DNA of 64,000 nt from Bradyrhizobium sp. WBAH42 (lineage in GTDB: Bacteria; Pseudomonadota; Alphaproteobacteria; Rhizobiales; Xanthobacteraceae), in the NCBI RefSeq assembly GCF_024585265.1, contig NZ_CP036533.1, forward strand, positions 5,713,001 to 5,777,000, given 5' to 3'. Below, piece after piece: positions 53,728 through 61,734 of this stretch (position 1 is the stretch's first letter; each line of letters opens with the position of its first letter). Both the position numbers and the translations under genes were made by a program. The notes beneath the pieces were generated by a model. It ran no database searches, was not told where the DNA came from, and worked only from the letters and a program-made list of their open reading frames with translations.

Positions 53728-53792
53728 GGGCTGTCTCCCCGAGTTTGTGGTTGGGAAGGAGCGTAGCTGGAGAGTATGACGAGAGCTAGCCC

Positions 53793-53879
53793 CGTCATTG
53801 CGAGGAGCTCTTGCGACGAAGCAATCCAGACTGCTTCCGCGGAGGGATTCTGGATTGCTTCGCTACGCTCGCAATGACG
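53793..53879. repeat. Palindromic repeat, CGTCATTGCGAG family, copy 3 (opposite orientation)
   Basis: The arms CGTCATTGCGAGGAGCTCTT and CGCTACGCTCGCAATGACG enclose GAAGCAATCCAGA and TCTGGATTGCTTC. The long arm with GAGCTCTTGCGAC is on the left, so this copy is inverted relative to copies 1 and 4. It begins nine bases beyond the eipB stop (minus strand). Confidence 0.92.
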
Positions 53880-53888
53880 GAGAAGCCC

Positions 53889-54734
53889 TCAATTGCAGGG
53901 CTTGCTGTCCTTGACGTCGAACTTGCCCATCGCGCCGGAGATGACGAAATCATTGTAGTCGAGCACGAGCTGGCGCGAGACGCCGTTCTCGTAGAGCTCG
54001 AACGCCATCGCGTAGACCGGGGTCTGCTCGCCTTCCTTCTGCTGGGCCTCGCGGTCGAAATAGCTGACGGTAACCGGCCAGCGCTTCAGCGACTTCATGT
54101 GCTCGTCCGCGGTCGACGGATCGGACGAGGTGGCGCGGTCGGCGGGGATCGGCTGACCGATCACGGTCAGCGTGTTGTAGACCTTCTGGCCGTCATCGGA
54201 GCCGTCATAGACCGAGAGCTCGAGCAACGACTTGCCGTCCTTGGCGGCGGCGATGATGCGCTGGATCTGCTCGGTCGGGAACACGATCTTGCCGTCGAGC
54301 GTGAACGTCTTCGGCGCCGGCAGCTTCAGCTTGACGTTGATGTGGTCGCCGTCGCGCTCGGCTGAGCCGTCGACCCGGCCGGCATCCGTCTGGTTCATGC
54401 GCGTCTCGATCTTGAAACGGTAGCTCTTGCCGGAGGCGTCCTCCCACGAATTGGAGCGGAGGTCGCTGAGCGTGACCTTGCCCTCGCCGCTGTCGAGCTC
54501 GGAGACCTGGCGGAATTCCGAGGTATAGCCCTCGCAGGCGTTCCCCGTGAAATTGTAGAGGATCCGGCCGCGGGCGCTGTTCACCGAATTGCTGCGCGAT
54601 TTGACCAGGCTGAGGTCATAGAGCGCCTGATGCGCGAGAAACGGACCGTTGGCGGCTTGAGCCCCGCCGCCAAGGCCGACACTGGCTGCGGCGAGCGCCA
54701 TCACACCGAGCGAAGTCCGGAAAAGGTGCACCAT
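53889..54734 (-). CDS. eipB: Cell envelope integrity protein EipB (DUF1849)
   Basis: A 281-residue periplasmic protein with a signal ending near residue 28 (ALAAASVGLGGGAQA). EipB folds as a 14-stranded beta spiral that maintains envelope integrity in Brucella and relatives. Family features are HQALYDLSLVKSRSNSVNSA, GRILYNFTGNACEGYTSEF, and the C-terminal KDSKPCN; Cys67 and Cys280 are positioned like the conserved EipB disulfide. The ATG after AGGGAACAGAC is used rather than an ATG 33 bases upstream. It is divergent from a RidA-like gene. Confidence 0.93.
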   Translation of the reverse strand: MVHLFRTSLGVMALAAASVGLGGGAQAANGPFLAHQALYDLSLVKSRSNSVNSARGRILYNFTGNACEGYTSEFRQVSELDSGEGKVTLSDLRSNSWEDASGKSYRFKIETRMNQTDAGRVDGSAERDGDHINVKLKLPAPKTFTLDGKIVFPTEQIQRIIAAAKDGKSLLELSVYDGSDDGQKVYNTLTVIGQPIPADRATSSDPSTADEHMKSLKRWPVTVSYFDREAQQKEGEQTPVYAMAFELYENGVSRQLVLDYNDFVISGAMGKFDVKDSKPCN

Positions 54735-54962
54735 GTCTGTTCCCTGAGGAAAGCGCAGATTCGACATTTTAATGACCGTTCCATTGCGCCGCAACTGAGG
54801 CCGTTTCACTAAAAGTTTGCCCCTCACGTTGAACCTGCTGGCCTGCCTCAACAAAATGCAGCCCCTCCGGTTGCTTGCATGTGGCGGCACGATGGGCGAA
54901 ACAGGGCGCGCCCGGCCGGCAGTCGCGCCGGAGCGAAGGATTTTTGGACAACGAGGTCGGAC

Positions 54963-55430
54963 ATGGCGGGCACGGTCGAGCAGAAACTGGCGGAGCAGGG
55001 CATCAAGCTGCACGAGGCCCCCACCCCCGTCGCCAATTACGTGCCCTTCGTGCGCACTGGCAACCTCCTGTTCGTCTCCGGCCAGGTCTGCTTCGACCCC
55101 GCCGGCAAGCTGATTGCCAAGGGCAAGCTGGGCGCCGGCGTCTCGATCGAGGACGGCGCCGCAGCCGCGCGCGGCTGCGCGGTCAACCTGCTGGCCCAGG
55201 TCAAGGCGGCGCTCGGCGATCTCGACAAGGTCGTACGCGTGGTGCGGCTCGGCGGCTTCATCAACTCGGCCCCGGATTTCCTGGACGGGCCCAAGGTGCT
55301 GAATGGTGCCTCCGACCTGATGGTCGCCGCCTTCGGCGACAAGGGCCGCCACGCCCGTACCACCGTCGGCGTCGCCTCGCTGCCCGCGGATGCGGCGGTC
55401 GAGGTCGAAGGCGTGTTCGAGGTCGCCTGA
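54963..55430 (+). CDS. RidA family protein, longer YjgF-like subgroup
   Basis: A 155-residue RidA homologue of the longer subgroup. Motifs are VEQKLAEQGIKLHEAPTPVA, NLLFVSGQVCFDPAGKLIAK, CAVNLLAQVKAALGDLDKVV and HARTTVGVASLPADAAVEVE. The Arg of HARTTVGV occupies the RidA ligand-Arg position, supporting imine chemistry more strongly than the other RidA in this region. It starts 228 bases from eipB, divergently, and is followed six bases later by the GDPD gene on the same strand. Confidence 0.9.
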   Translation: MAGTVEQKLAEQGIKLHEAPTPVANYVPFVRTGNLLFVSGQVCFDPAGKLIAKGKLGAGVSIEDGAAAARGCAVNLLAQVKAALGDLDKVVRVVRLGGFINSAPDFLDGPKVLNGASDLMVAAFGDKGRHARTTVGVASLPADAAVEVEGVFEVA

Positions 55431-55436
55431 CGCCAA

Positions 55437-56183
55437 ATGCGCGCTCCGGATTGGCTGACAGCCCGGCCGGTCGCCCATCGCGGCCTGCACGACATTTCGC
55501 GCGGCATCGTCGAGAACATGCCGGGCGCGGTGCAGGCCGCGATATCAGGCAATTTCGCGATCGAGGTCGATATCCAGCTCTCGGCCGACGGCGAGGCCAT
55601 GGTCCATCACGACCATGCCCTGGGCCGGCTCACCGAGGCCACCGGCGATGTGGTCGCAAAGACCGCGGCCGAGCTCAAGGCCGTCAGGTTCAAGGACACC
55701 GATGAGCGGATGATGTCGCTCGCAGACCTCTGCGCCCTGGTCGCCGGACGTGTGCCCCTGGTGATCGAGGTGAAGAGCCATTTCGGCGGCGACCGCAAGC
55801 TGGTGAAGCGGATGGCCGAGGTGCTGGCGTCCTATGATGGCCCCGCCGTCGGCATGTCCTTCGATCCCGACCAGGTTCTGGCGCTACGTGAATTGCTCCC
55901 CTCTCGCCCCCGCGGCATCGTCGCGCAGCGGAGCTATGAGGACGAGTACTGGGCCAAGCTCACCCAAGAGCAGCGCGACAGCATGCTGTACCTGCGCCAT
56001 GGCTTCCAGACCCAGCCGCATTTCGTTGCCTTCAAGGTCGACCACCTCCCGGCCCCCGCCCCCTGGATCGCCCGCAACCTGTTCGGCTGCGCCCTGCTCG
56101 GCTGGACCGTCCGCACGGCGGAGCAGCGGACGCGGGTCGGGCGCTATGCGGACCAGATGATCTTCGAGGGGTTCGTGCCGTAG
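55437..56183 (+). CDS. Glycerophosphodiester phosphodiesterase
   Basis: A 248-residue GDPD TIM barrel that splits glycerophosphodiesters to glycerol-3-phosphate and alcohol. Catalytic and calcium-site residues are VAHRGLHDISRGIVENMPGA (HR and ENM), AIEVDIQLSADGEAMVHHDH (ExD and H), and VPLVIEVKSHFGG (E and K). There is no signal peptide, so it is cytosolic like UgpQ. It starts six bases after the RidA gene, so the two are co-transcribed. A palindromic repeat begins nine bases after its stop. Confidence 0.93.
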   Translation: MRAPDWLTARPVAHRGLHDISRGIVENMPGAVQAAISGNFAIEVDIQLSADGEAMVHHDHALGRLTEATGDVVAKTAAELKAVRFKDTDERMMSLADLCALVAGRVPLVIEVKSHFGGDRKLVKRMAEVLASYDGPAVGMSFDPDQVLALRELLPSRPRGIVAQRSYEDEYWAKLTQEQRDSMLYLRHGFQTQPHFVAFKVDHLPAPAPWIARNLFGCALLGWTVRTAEQRTRVGRYADQMIFEGFVP

Positions 56184-56191
56184 GGCTTGCC

Positions 56192-56327
56192 CGTGTCCCG
56201 GACAAGCAGCAACGCATCAGCGTTGCTGCGCAGAGCCGGGACCCATCTCTCCAGGAATCCGGTGCAACTTGGGCCCCGACTCTGCAGCGCATCGCTGAAG
56301 AAGCGCTGCGCTTCGTCCGGGGCACGA
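56192..56327. repeat. Palindromic repeat, CGTGTCCCGGAC...GTCCGGGGCACG family
   Basis: The outer arms CGTGTCCCGGACAAGC and GCTTCGTCCGGGGCACG pair imperfectly. Inner arms GCAACGCATCAGCGTTGCTG and CAGCGCATCGCTGAAG, and GAGCCGGGACCCAT against GGGCCCCGACTCT, add further stems. It lies in the tandem gap between the GDPD gene and the FemAB-like gene. Confidence 0.75.
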
Positions 56328-56383
56328 GGGCGAGCCTTCCCCACCCCTTGAAGTCGCTGCTGCAATGCACGATCTTGGGCACG

Positions 56384-57625
56384 ATGGCATCATCGGAAAT
56401 CACGCTCGAGGCCGTACCTTCGATTGGCGACGTGTCACCGGAGGATTGGGACGCCTGCGCCAATCCCGGCGGATTGTGCAATGGGGCTGGCGCGGGAACC
56501 TCATCCGTCCTTCCAGGCGATTCCCTCGGCCTCTCAAGACCCGCCTATAACCCGTTCGTCTCCCACGCCTTTCTCTCCGCGGCCGAGAAATCGGGTTCGG
56601 CCACGATCCGCACCGGCTGGGCGCCGCGGCATCTGGTCGCCAAGCTCGATGGCCGCGTTGCCGGAATCGTGCCCTGCTATCTCAAATCGCACAGCCAGGG
56701 CGAATACGTGTTCGACCGCGGCTGGGCGGATGCCTATGAGCGCGCCGGCGGGCGGTATTACCCGAAGCTCCAGGTCTCGGTTCCCTTCACGCCGGCGACC
56801 GGACCGCGGCTGCTGGTGCGCGACGGCGTCGATCGCGAGCGCATCACCGAGGCGCTGGCGAGTGGCCTCATAGCGCTGTGCGGCGTCAGCAAGGCCTCCT
56901 CCGTCCACGTCACCTTCGCGCGGGAGTCAGAATGGAAGCTGCTCGCCGAGCACGGCTTTCTCCAGCGCACCGACCAGCAGTTCCACTGGCACAATGAGGG
57001 CTTTGCAAGCTTCGACGACTTCCTGGCGACGCTGAACTCACGCCACCGCAAATCGATCAAGCGCGAGCGGCGCGATGCGCTGGCGTCCGGGATCACGATC
57101 CATTGGCTCACCGGCAAGGACATCACCGAGGATGCGTGGGACGCCTTCTTCACATTCTACATGGAGACCGGCTCGCGCAAATGGGGGCGGCCGTATCTGA
57201 CGCGCGAGTTCTTCTCGCTGATCGGCGAGACCATGAGCGAGGACGTGCTGCTGGTGATGGCCCGCCGCAACAATCGCTGGATTGCGGGCGCGATCAACTT
57301 CATCGGCTCGGACACGCTGTTCGGCCGCAACTGGGGCGCGGTCGAGCATCACCCCTTCCTGCATTTCGAGGTCTGCTACTACCAGGCGATCGATTTCGCG
57401 ATCAAACGCGGCCTCAAGCACGTCGAGGCCGGCGCGCAGGGCGAGCACAAGATCGCGCGCGGCTACCTGCCGCGCACCACCCATTCCGCTCACTTTATCG
57501 CCGATCCCGGCCTGCGCCGCGCCATCGACGATTACCTCAAGCGCGAGCGCGCCTATGTTGCGGAAGCGGGACGAGAGCTCGCCGAGCTCGGCCCGTTCCG
57601 CAAAGGGGCTGACGAGGCGCCTTGA
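56384..57625 (+). CDS. FemAB-like GNAT-fold protein (DUF482)
   Basis: A 413-residue protein of the peptidoglycan-biosynthesis-like DUF482/FemAB_like family. Features are YNPFVSHAFLSAAEKSGSA, GWAPRHLVAKLDGRVAGIVP, YEFVFDRG-like VFDRGWADAYERAG, SFDDFLATLNSRHRKSIKRE and the C-terminal half YLTREFFSLIGE through VEAGAQGEHKIARGYLPRTT. FemAB relatives transfer aminoacyl groups onto peptidoglycan precursors; most DUF482 members are uncharacterised. The ATG at MASSEITLEAV is used rather than an upstream alternative start. The HIT gene follows after 53 bases. Confidence 0.88.
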   Translation: MASSEITLEAVPSIGDVSPEDWDACANPGGLCNGAGAGTSSVLPGDSLGLSRPAYNPFVSHAFLSAAEKSGSATIRTGWAPRHLVAKLDGRVAGIVPCYLKSHSQGEYVFDRGWADAYERAGGRYYPKLQVSVPFTPATGPRLLVRDGVDRERITEALASGLIALCGVSKASSVHVTFARESEWKLLAEHGFLQRTDQQFHWHNEGFASFDDFLATLNSRHRKSIKRERRDALASGITIHWLTGKDITEDAWDAFFTFYMETGSRKWGRPYLTREFFSLIGETMSEDVLLVMARRNNRWIAGAINFIGSDTLFGRNWGAVEHHPFLHFEVCYYQAIDFAIKRGLKHVEAGAQGEHKIARGYLPRTTHSAHFIADPGLRRAIDDYLKRERAYVAEAGRELAELGPFRKGADEAP

Positions 57626-57678
57626 CGCCTCGCAATTGCTGGTGACAGTAAGCGCAAATCGTTCGAGGAGCCGCCGCC

Positions 57679-58107
57679 ATGACCGCCTACGACAGCAACA
57701 ACATCTTCGCAAAAATCCTGCGCGGCGAGCTGCCCTGCTACAAAGTGTACGAGGACGAGCACGTCTTCGCCTTCCTCGACATCATGCCGCGCGTGCCCGG
57801 TCACACGCTGGTGATCCCCAAGGCCCCTGCCCGCAACATCCTCGATATCAAGCCCGACGATTACGCCCATGTCGCCCGCGGCGCGCACAAGATCGCAGCC
57901 GCCGCAATGAAGGCGTTTGACGCCGACGGCATCACCGTGCAGCAATTCAACGAGCCTGCGGGCGGACAGGTGGTGTTTCACCTGCACATGCACGTGATGC
58001 CGCGCCACGACGGCGTCGCCATGCTGCCGCCGGCGAGCCGCAAGGAGGACGACAAGGTGCTGCAAGAGCAGGCGGCGAAGCTGATGGCGGCGTTGAAGGC
58101 GGGCTAG
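57679..58107 (+). CDS. HIT family nucleotide hydrolase
   Basis: A 142-residue HINT-like protein that hydrolyses AMP-linked substrates. Signature motifs are NNIFAKILRGELPCYKVYED, FLDIMPRVPGHTLVIPK and the HIT triad VVFHLHMHVMPRHDG, with HxHxH supplying the nucleophile His. The C-terminal helix KVLQEQAAKLMAAL completes the fold. It is on the same strand as the FemAB-like gene and convergent with trmO, with a palindromic repeat filling the gap. Confidence 0.95.
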   Translation: MTAYDSNNIFAKILRGELPCYKVYEDEHVFAFLDIMPRVPGHTLVIPKAPARNILDIKPDDYAHVARGAHKIAAAAMKAFDADGITVQQFNEPAGGQVVFHLHMHVMPRHDGVAMLPPASRKEDDKVLQEQAAKLMAALKAG

Positions 58108-58118
58108 GTCTCTCCACT

Positions 58119-58205
58119 CGTCATTGCGAGCGAAGCGAAGCAATCCAGACCGCCTCCGCAGAAACAGTCTGGATTGCTTCGTCGCAAGAGCTCCTCGCAA
58201 TGACG
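58119..58205. repeat. Palindromic repeat, CGTCATTGCGAG family, copy 4
   Basis: The arms CGTCATTGCGAGCGAAGCG and GAGCTCCTCGCAATGACG enclose AAGCAATCCAGAC and GTCTGGATTGCTTC, with the long arm (GTCGCAAGAGCTC) on the right as in copy 1. It sits in the convergent gap, 11 bases from each flanking stop. Confidence 0.93.
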
Positions 58206-58216
58206 GCGGAGAGACC

Positions 58217-58708
58217 TCACTCCGTCTCAAAATCGCCCTTCTGCGGCGCGGCCAGCGGCGTGAACTCGCAGCGGTCGGGCTTGATGTCGATCAGCGGCGT
58301 GTTGTCGATGCAGTCGAGGCCACGCACCAGGATGGCATTGCCCTCGATGCCGACCAGCTTCACGATCGATGTGCCGATCGGGTTGGGCCGCACTGGCGAG
58401 CGCAGCGAGAAGGTGCCGCGGGTCTTCTCGTTGTTCTTCGGGCTCTGCAGGATGATGTCGCGGCGCGACCGGTCGAGCCAGTAGAGCACTTCGAGATTGC
58501 TGTAGAAGTCGACTCCTTTGATCGCCGGCACGAAGGGCTCGAAGATCTCGAGGCGGCAGATCGGGCCGTCCTGACGTCCCTGCCGCGGCGTCTCCAGCCG
58601 GGATGACCAGGGCGTGCGGATACGACCGATGAAGACGAGACCGGCATCTTGCGTCGGCGGCAGCTCGATGGCGACCTCGCCCTCGCGGAGCTCCTGTTCG
58701 CGAACCAT
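58217..58708 (-). CDS. trmO: tRNA (N6-threonylcarbamoyladenosine(37)-N6)-methyltransferase TrmO
   Basis: A 163-residue UPF0066/TsaA family protein that N6-methylates t6A at position 37 of some tRNAs using SAM. Motifs are VFIGRIRTPWSS, EPFVPAIKGVDFYSNLEVLY, FSLRSPVRPNPIGTSIVKLV (the RSPxRPNPIG SAM-site signature) and RGLDCIDNTPLIDIKPD. It lacks the extra C-terminal domain of E. coli TrmO (235 residues), as many alphaproteobacterial forms do. It is convergent with the HIT gene, and azlD lies upstream on the same strand. Confidence 0.92.
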   Translation of the reverse strand: MVREQELREGEVAIELPPTQDAGLVFIGRIRTPWSSRLETPRQGRQDGPICRLEIFEPFVPAIKGVDFYSNLEVLYWLDRSRRDIILQSPKNNEKTRGTFSLRSPVRPNPIGTSIVKLVGIEGNAILVRGLDCIDNTPLIDIKPDRCEFTPLAAPQKGDFETE

Positions 58709-58739
58709 TTTCCTGTTCCCTGGCTGTTCGCCGGCGGTT

Positions 58740-59090
58740 TTAGCCCAACCACCACTTGCCGGCCAGCATGAAGACTTCGCCCGTGACCACGCCCGCGAAG
58801 ATCGAACGGCGGGTCAGCAGGAAGGCGACGAGCCCGGCGCCGACCGCGCCATAGCGCAGCACATCGGGCACGCTGGCCAGCGCGCCCGGTGGCTGGACCA
58901 CGATCTGGGCGATGACGCCGGCCAGGATCGCGGTGGCGACCGCCCTCACCCAGACCAGCAGCTCTGAGCCCTCGTCGATGCCGCCGCCGAACCACAGGCC
59001 CAGCATGCGCCAGATCTGGTTGGGAACGACCCCGGCAATGAACAGCACCGCCAGCGCGTGCCAGTCGCCGATCGCTTGCGCAAAGCTCAT
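58740..59090 (-). CDS. azlD: AzlD family branched-chain amino acid exporter small subunit
   Basis: A 116-residue membrane protein with about four helices (WHALAVLFIAGVVPNQIWRM, LLVWVRAVATAILAGVIAQI, VLRYGAVGAGLVAFLLT, GVVTGEVFMLAGKWW). It forms the small subunit of the AzlCD/BrnFE exporter for branched-chain amino acids or methionine. The start MSFAQAIGD overlaps the azlC stop as ATGA. Its promoter is therefore that of azlC. Confidence 0.88.
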   Translation of the reverse strand: MSFAQAIGDWHALAVLFIAGVVPNQIWRMLGLWFGGGIDEGSELLVWVRAVATAILAGVIAQIVVQPPGALASVPDVLRYGAVGAGLVAFLLTRRSIFAGVVTGEVFMLAGKWWLG

Positions 59091-59827
59091 GCGCGCACCT
59101 CCCGCCACCAATGCACGCCATAAGCGATCGTCCCGGCGACCACGCCGCTGACGAGGATATCGAGACCGGAGTTCATCTTCGCCGCCAGCGGATAGAGCAC
59201 GATGCCCAGCACGAGCGCGACGACGTCGGCAACCTCGCGGCTGTTGCGTGCCGTCGAGAACAGGAACGACAGCGGCGTCAGCAGCAGGATCGCCGCGCCA
59301 AGGGTCTGCGTCAGGTTGGCGGCGAGGAAATAGCCGACTGTGTTGGCGACGAGGCACACCGAGACGAGCCCGCAGCCGAGCCCGTGGACGAAGGCGATCC
59401 GCCGTTCGCGCGGCACCTGCGGCAGGAAGCGGTGGCATTCGACCCACAGCGTCACTGCGGTAAGATGCGCGGCGAAAATCAGCTCGCGCCGCTTGGTCTT
59501 CGGTGTGCGCATCAGCGGCAGTACCGAGACCACCATCGGAAACAGGCGGATGGCGCTGACGGTCACCGCGATCGCCGACTGGATGATGGTGGCGCCCGAG
59601 CCGAGCGTGGTGATCAGGATGATCTGCGCCGGACCTGCCCAGACGAACAGCGTCGAGCACAGCGCCCAGAGCAGGCTGAAATGGGTGTCGTGGGCGAGCG
59701 CACCGATGCCGAGATAGGTCACGAACAGCACGATGGTGAGGATCGTCTGCGTGATCGAGCGCAGTCCCCAAGCGAAGGCGCGCCAGGGACTTTGCCATTG
59801 TGGTGAATCGAGCGGAGGAAGCGCCAC
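59087..59827 (-). CDS. azlC: AzlC family branched-chain amino acid exporter large subunit
   Basis: A 246-residue membrane protein with the AzlC signature. Features are FAWGLRSITQTILTIVLFVT, LWALCSTLFVWAGPAQIILI, VTVSAIRLFPMVVSVLPLMR and LGCGLVSVCLVANTVGYFL. It pairs with AzlD to export branched-chain amino acids and analogues, preventing intracellular build-up. The GTG start lacks a strong ribosome-binding site. The gap upstream holds a palindromic repeat, so the promoter must lie within it or between it and the start. Confidence 0.88.
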   Translation of the reverse strand: MALPPLDSPQWQSPWRAFAWGLRSITQTILTIVLFVTYLGIGALAHDTHFSLLWALCSTLFVWAGPAQIILITTLGSGATIIQSAIAVTVSAIRLFPMVVSVLPLMRTPKTKRRELIFAAHLTAVTLWVECHRFLPQVPRERRIAFVHGLGCGLVSVCLVANTVGYFLAANLTQTLGAAILLLTPLSFLFSTARNSREVADVVALVLGIVLYPLAAKMNSGLDILVSGVVAGTIAYGVHWWREVRA

Positions 59828-59934
59828 GGGAGCTTTGGCTGGTGAGGAATCGTGGCTGCATAACGGGCGAGACAGCGGCGCGCGTCAAGGAAGGGCGCGG
59901 CGGGGCTGGCATGCGCGAGGCCCAGACCCACCGT

Positions 59935-60041
59935 CGTCATTCCGGGGCGCGCCACTTGGCGCGAACCCGGGATCCATCAGGCCACAGAAATCGCTGCACG
60001 ATGGATTCCGGGTTCGCGACTTCGTCGCGCCCCGGAATGAC
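59935..60041. repeat. Palindromic repeat, CGTCATTCCGGGGCGCG family, copy 2
   Basis: The outer arms CGTCATTCCGGGGCGCG and CGCGCCCCGGAATGACAG and inner arms GCGAACCCGGGATCCAT and ATGGATTCCGGGTTCGC match copy 1 at 31441. It begins eight bases beyond the lytic transglycosylase stop (minus strand) and lies upstream of azlC. Confidence 0.92.
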
Positions 60042-60049
60042 AGCTGATC

Positions 60050-61003
60050 CTACCCCGCCACACCCCTGTTCTTCAGCACGAAGCAGGCGCCGCCCGCCTT
60101 GCGGATGCGGTTGCACAGATCATCGGCCTCGGCGCGCGTGTCCGCGCCGACGCGGACCTGGTAGAACGCGCGTGTGCCGCGGCTGCGCATCACCGAGCTT
60201 AGCAGGCTCGGATCACGCTCGCCGATCACGGTGCTCAGTTTCGTGACGGCTCGGGAATACATCGCCAGCGCCTTGTTGCGGTCGAAGCCGGCCGCGAGCT
60301 GGACGCCCCAGATCTTTGCCGCGGCAAGCTCGACATGCTGCTCGAGCTCGGCGACGAACGGGTTGGGAGCACGCTTGAGCAACGCCATCAGGTCACGGCA
60401 GCTCGTCGGCGGCGAGCTCGGCGGCCCCTTGCCGGTGCTCCCCGCCTTGGCCCAGGCATCGACGCTGGTGCCGGTGATCGCATAGACGTAGTTGCGGGTC
60501 TGCTCCGGCATCGGCCCGGTGCCGGCGAGCCATTCCTGTACGCGCCGGGGGCCGGCATTGTAGGCGGCCGCGGCAAGGCCGAGATTGCCAAACTGGTTGC
60601 GCAGCTCTTTGAGGAATTCGGCCGACTTCGGCAAGGCCTGCACCGGATTGAAGGGATCGAGCAGCCCGCGCTCGCTGGCGGTGCCCGGCATGAACTGCGC
60701 GATCCCTCGCGCATGATCGCCGCTGCGCGTCATGGGCCCGACCGCATCGGCCTGGAAGCGGCTCTCCTGCCAGATCACCCGCGCGAAGAATTCCAGCGGC
60801 AGGTCATTGTCGCGCGCAGCCGCCTCCACGATCAGGCAGATCGACTCCCGCGTGTCGCTTTCGCAGGCCTCTTTCGCCTTCTCCGCCGGCGTCGCGGGTT
60901 CCTCGGCCTTCGCAGGCGCATCGGGGGGCGGCGCCTCCTCCGCGAGCGCCGGCGACAGCAGGAGGGCCTGGCACAAGACAGCGATGACCCGAGCTATTCG
61001 CAT
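60050..61003 (-). CDS. Periplasmic lytic transglycosylase with C-terminal SPOR-like segment
   Basis: A 317-residue SLT-fold enzyme that cleaves peptidoglycan glycan strands to 1,6-anhydro products. The signal is RIARVIAVLCQALLLSPALA, followed by an Ala/Pro/Glu-rich linker. The catalytic Glu lies in VIWQESRFQADAVGP, with GIAQFMPGTASERGL and LAAAAYNAGPRRVQEWLAGT completing the SLT fold. The last 50 residues (FYQVRVGADTRAEADDLCNR) resemble a SPOR/peptidoglycan-binding fold. The start MRIARVIAVL gives a proper signal. It is divergent from a HAD gene 88 bases away. Confidence 0.9.
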   Translation of the reverse strand: MRIARVIAVLCQALLLSPALAEEAPPPDAPAKAEEPATPAEKAKEACESDTRESICLIVEAAARDNDLPLEFFARVIWQESRFQADAVGPMTRSGDHARGIAQFMPGTASERGLLDPFNPVQALPKSAEFLKELRNQFGNLGLAAAAYNAGPRRVQEWLAGTGPMPEQTRNYVYAITGTSVDAWAKAGSTGKGPPSSPPTSCRDLMALLKRAPNPFVAELEQHVELAAAKIWGVQLAAGFDRNKALAMYSRAVTKLSTVIGERDPSLLSSVMRSRGTRAFYQVRVGADTRAEADDLCNRIRKAGGACFVLKNRGVAG

Positions 61004-61091
61004 GGTATTGACGCCATCGGACAAATCGGACCTTGACTTGGAACCAGAGCCAACTAGCAACGGACGGCATTATCAACACGGGTCGAGCCTG

Positions 61092-61730
61092 ATGGTGACA
61101 ATCTTTTTTGATCTCGACGGCACGCTGACGAACCCGAAGCCCGGGATCACCCGCTCGATCCAATATGCGCTGGAACGGCTCGGCGTTCCGGTGCCGAGCG
61201 AGGACGAGCTGACCTGGTGCATCGGCCCACCGCTGCTTGCCAGTCTTCGAAAGCTCACCGGAGCCGATGAGCTCGCCGACCGCGCACTGCTGCTCTATCG
61301 CGAGCGATTCAGCGATATCGGCCTGTTCGAGAACGAGGCTTACGGCGGGATTGCGGATACGTTGTCATCGCTCGCAGCGACACGTCAGCGCATGTTCGTG
61401 GCGACCAGCAAGCCCGCCGTCTACGCCACCAGGATCGTCGATCATTTCGGCCTGAACCCGTATTTCGAACGCGTGTTCGGATCCGAGCTCGACGGCACGC
61501 GCGTCGACAAGCGCGACCTGCTCCGCTATGCGCTCGACGAGGCCAAGGTCGATGCCAACAGCGCGATCATGATCGGCGACCGCAGCCACGACGTGGTCGG
61601 CGCCCGCAGCAACGGCATGACCGCTATCGGCGTGCTCTACGGCTATGGCAGCGAAGCCGAGCTACGCGATGCCGGGGCGCACCACATCTGCGCGGCGCAT
61701 CCGGAACTGCTCGGACATTGCATGACCTAG
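61092..61730 (+). CDS. HAD superfamily phosphatase, phosphoglycolate-phosphatase-like
   Basis: A 212-residue HAD hydrolase. Motif I is TIFFDLDGTLTNPKPGI with nucleophile and acid Asp. Motif II is FVATSKPAVYATRIVDHFGL. Motif III is GTRVDKRDLLRYAL with Lys. Motif IV is AIMIGDRSHDVVGARSNGM. The cap domain (residues 15-80, LGVPVPSEDELTWCIGPPLL) is the helical C1 type of Gph and related 5'-nucleotidases. Candidate substrates are phosphoglycolate or nucleoside monophosphates. It is convergent with the aldoxime dehydratase gene, four bases apart. Confidence 0.9.
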   Translation: MVTIFFDLDGTLTNPKPGITRSIQYALERLGVPVPSEDELTWCIGPPLLASLRKLTGADELADRALLLYRERFSDIGLFENEAYGGIADTLSSLAATRQRMFVATSKPAVYATRIVDHFGLNPYFERVFGSELDGTRVDKRDLLRYALDEAKVDANSAIMIGDRSHDVVGARSNGMTAIGVLYGYGSEAELRDAGAHHICAAHPELLGHCMT

Positions 61731-61734
61731 TCGG

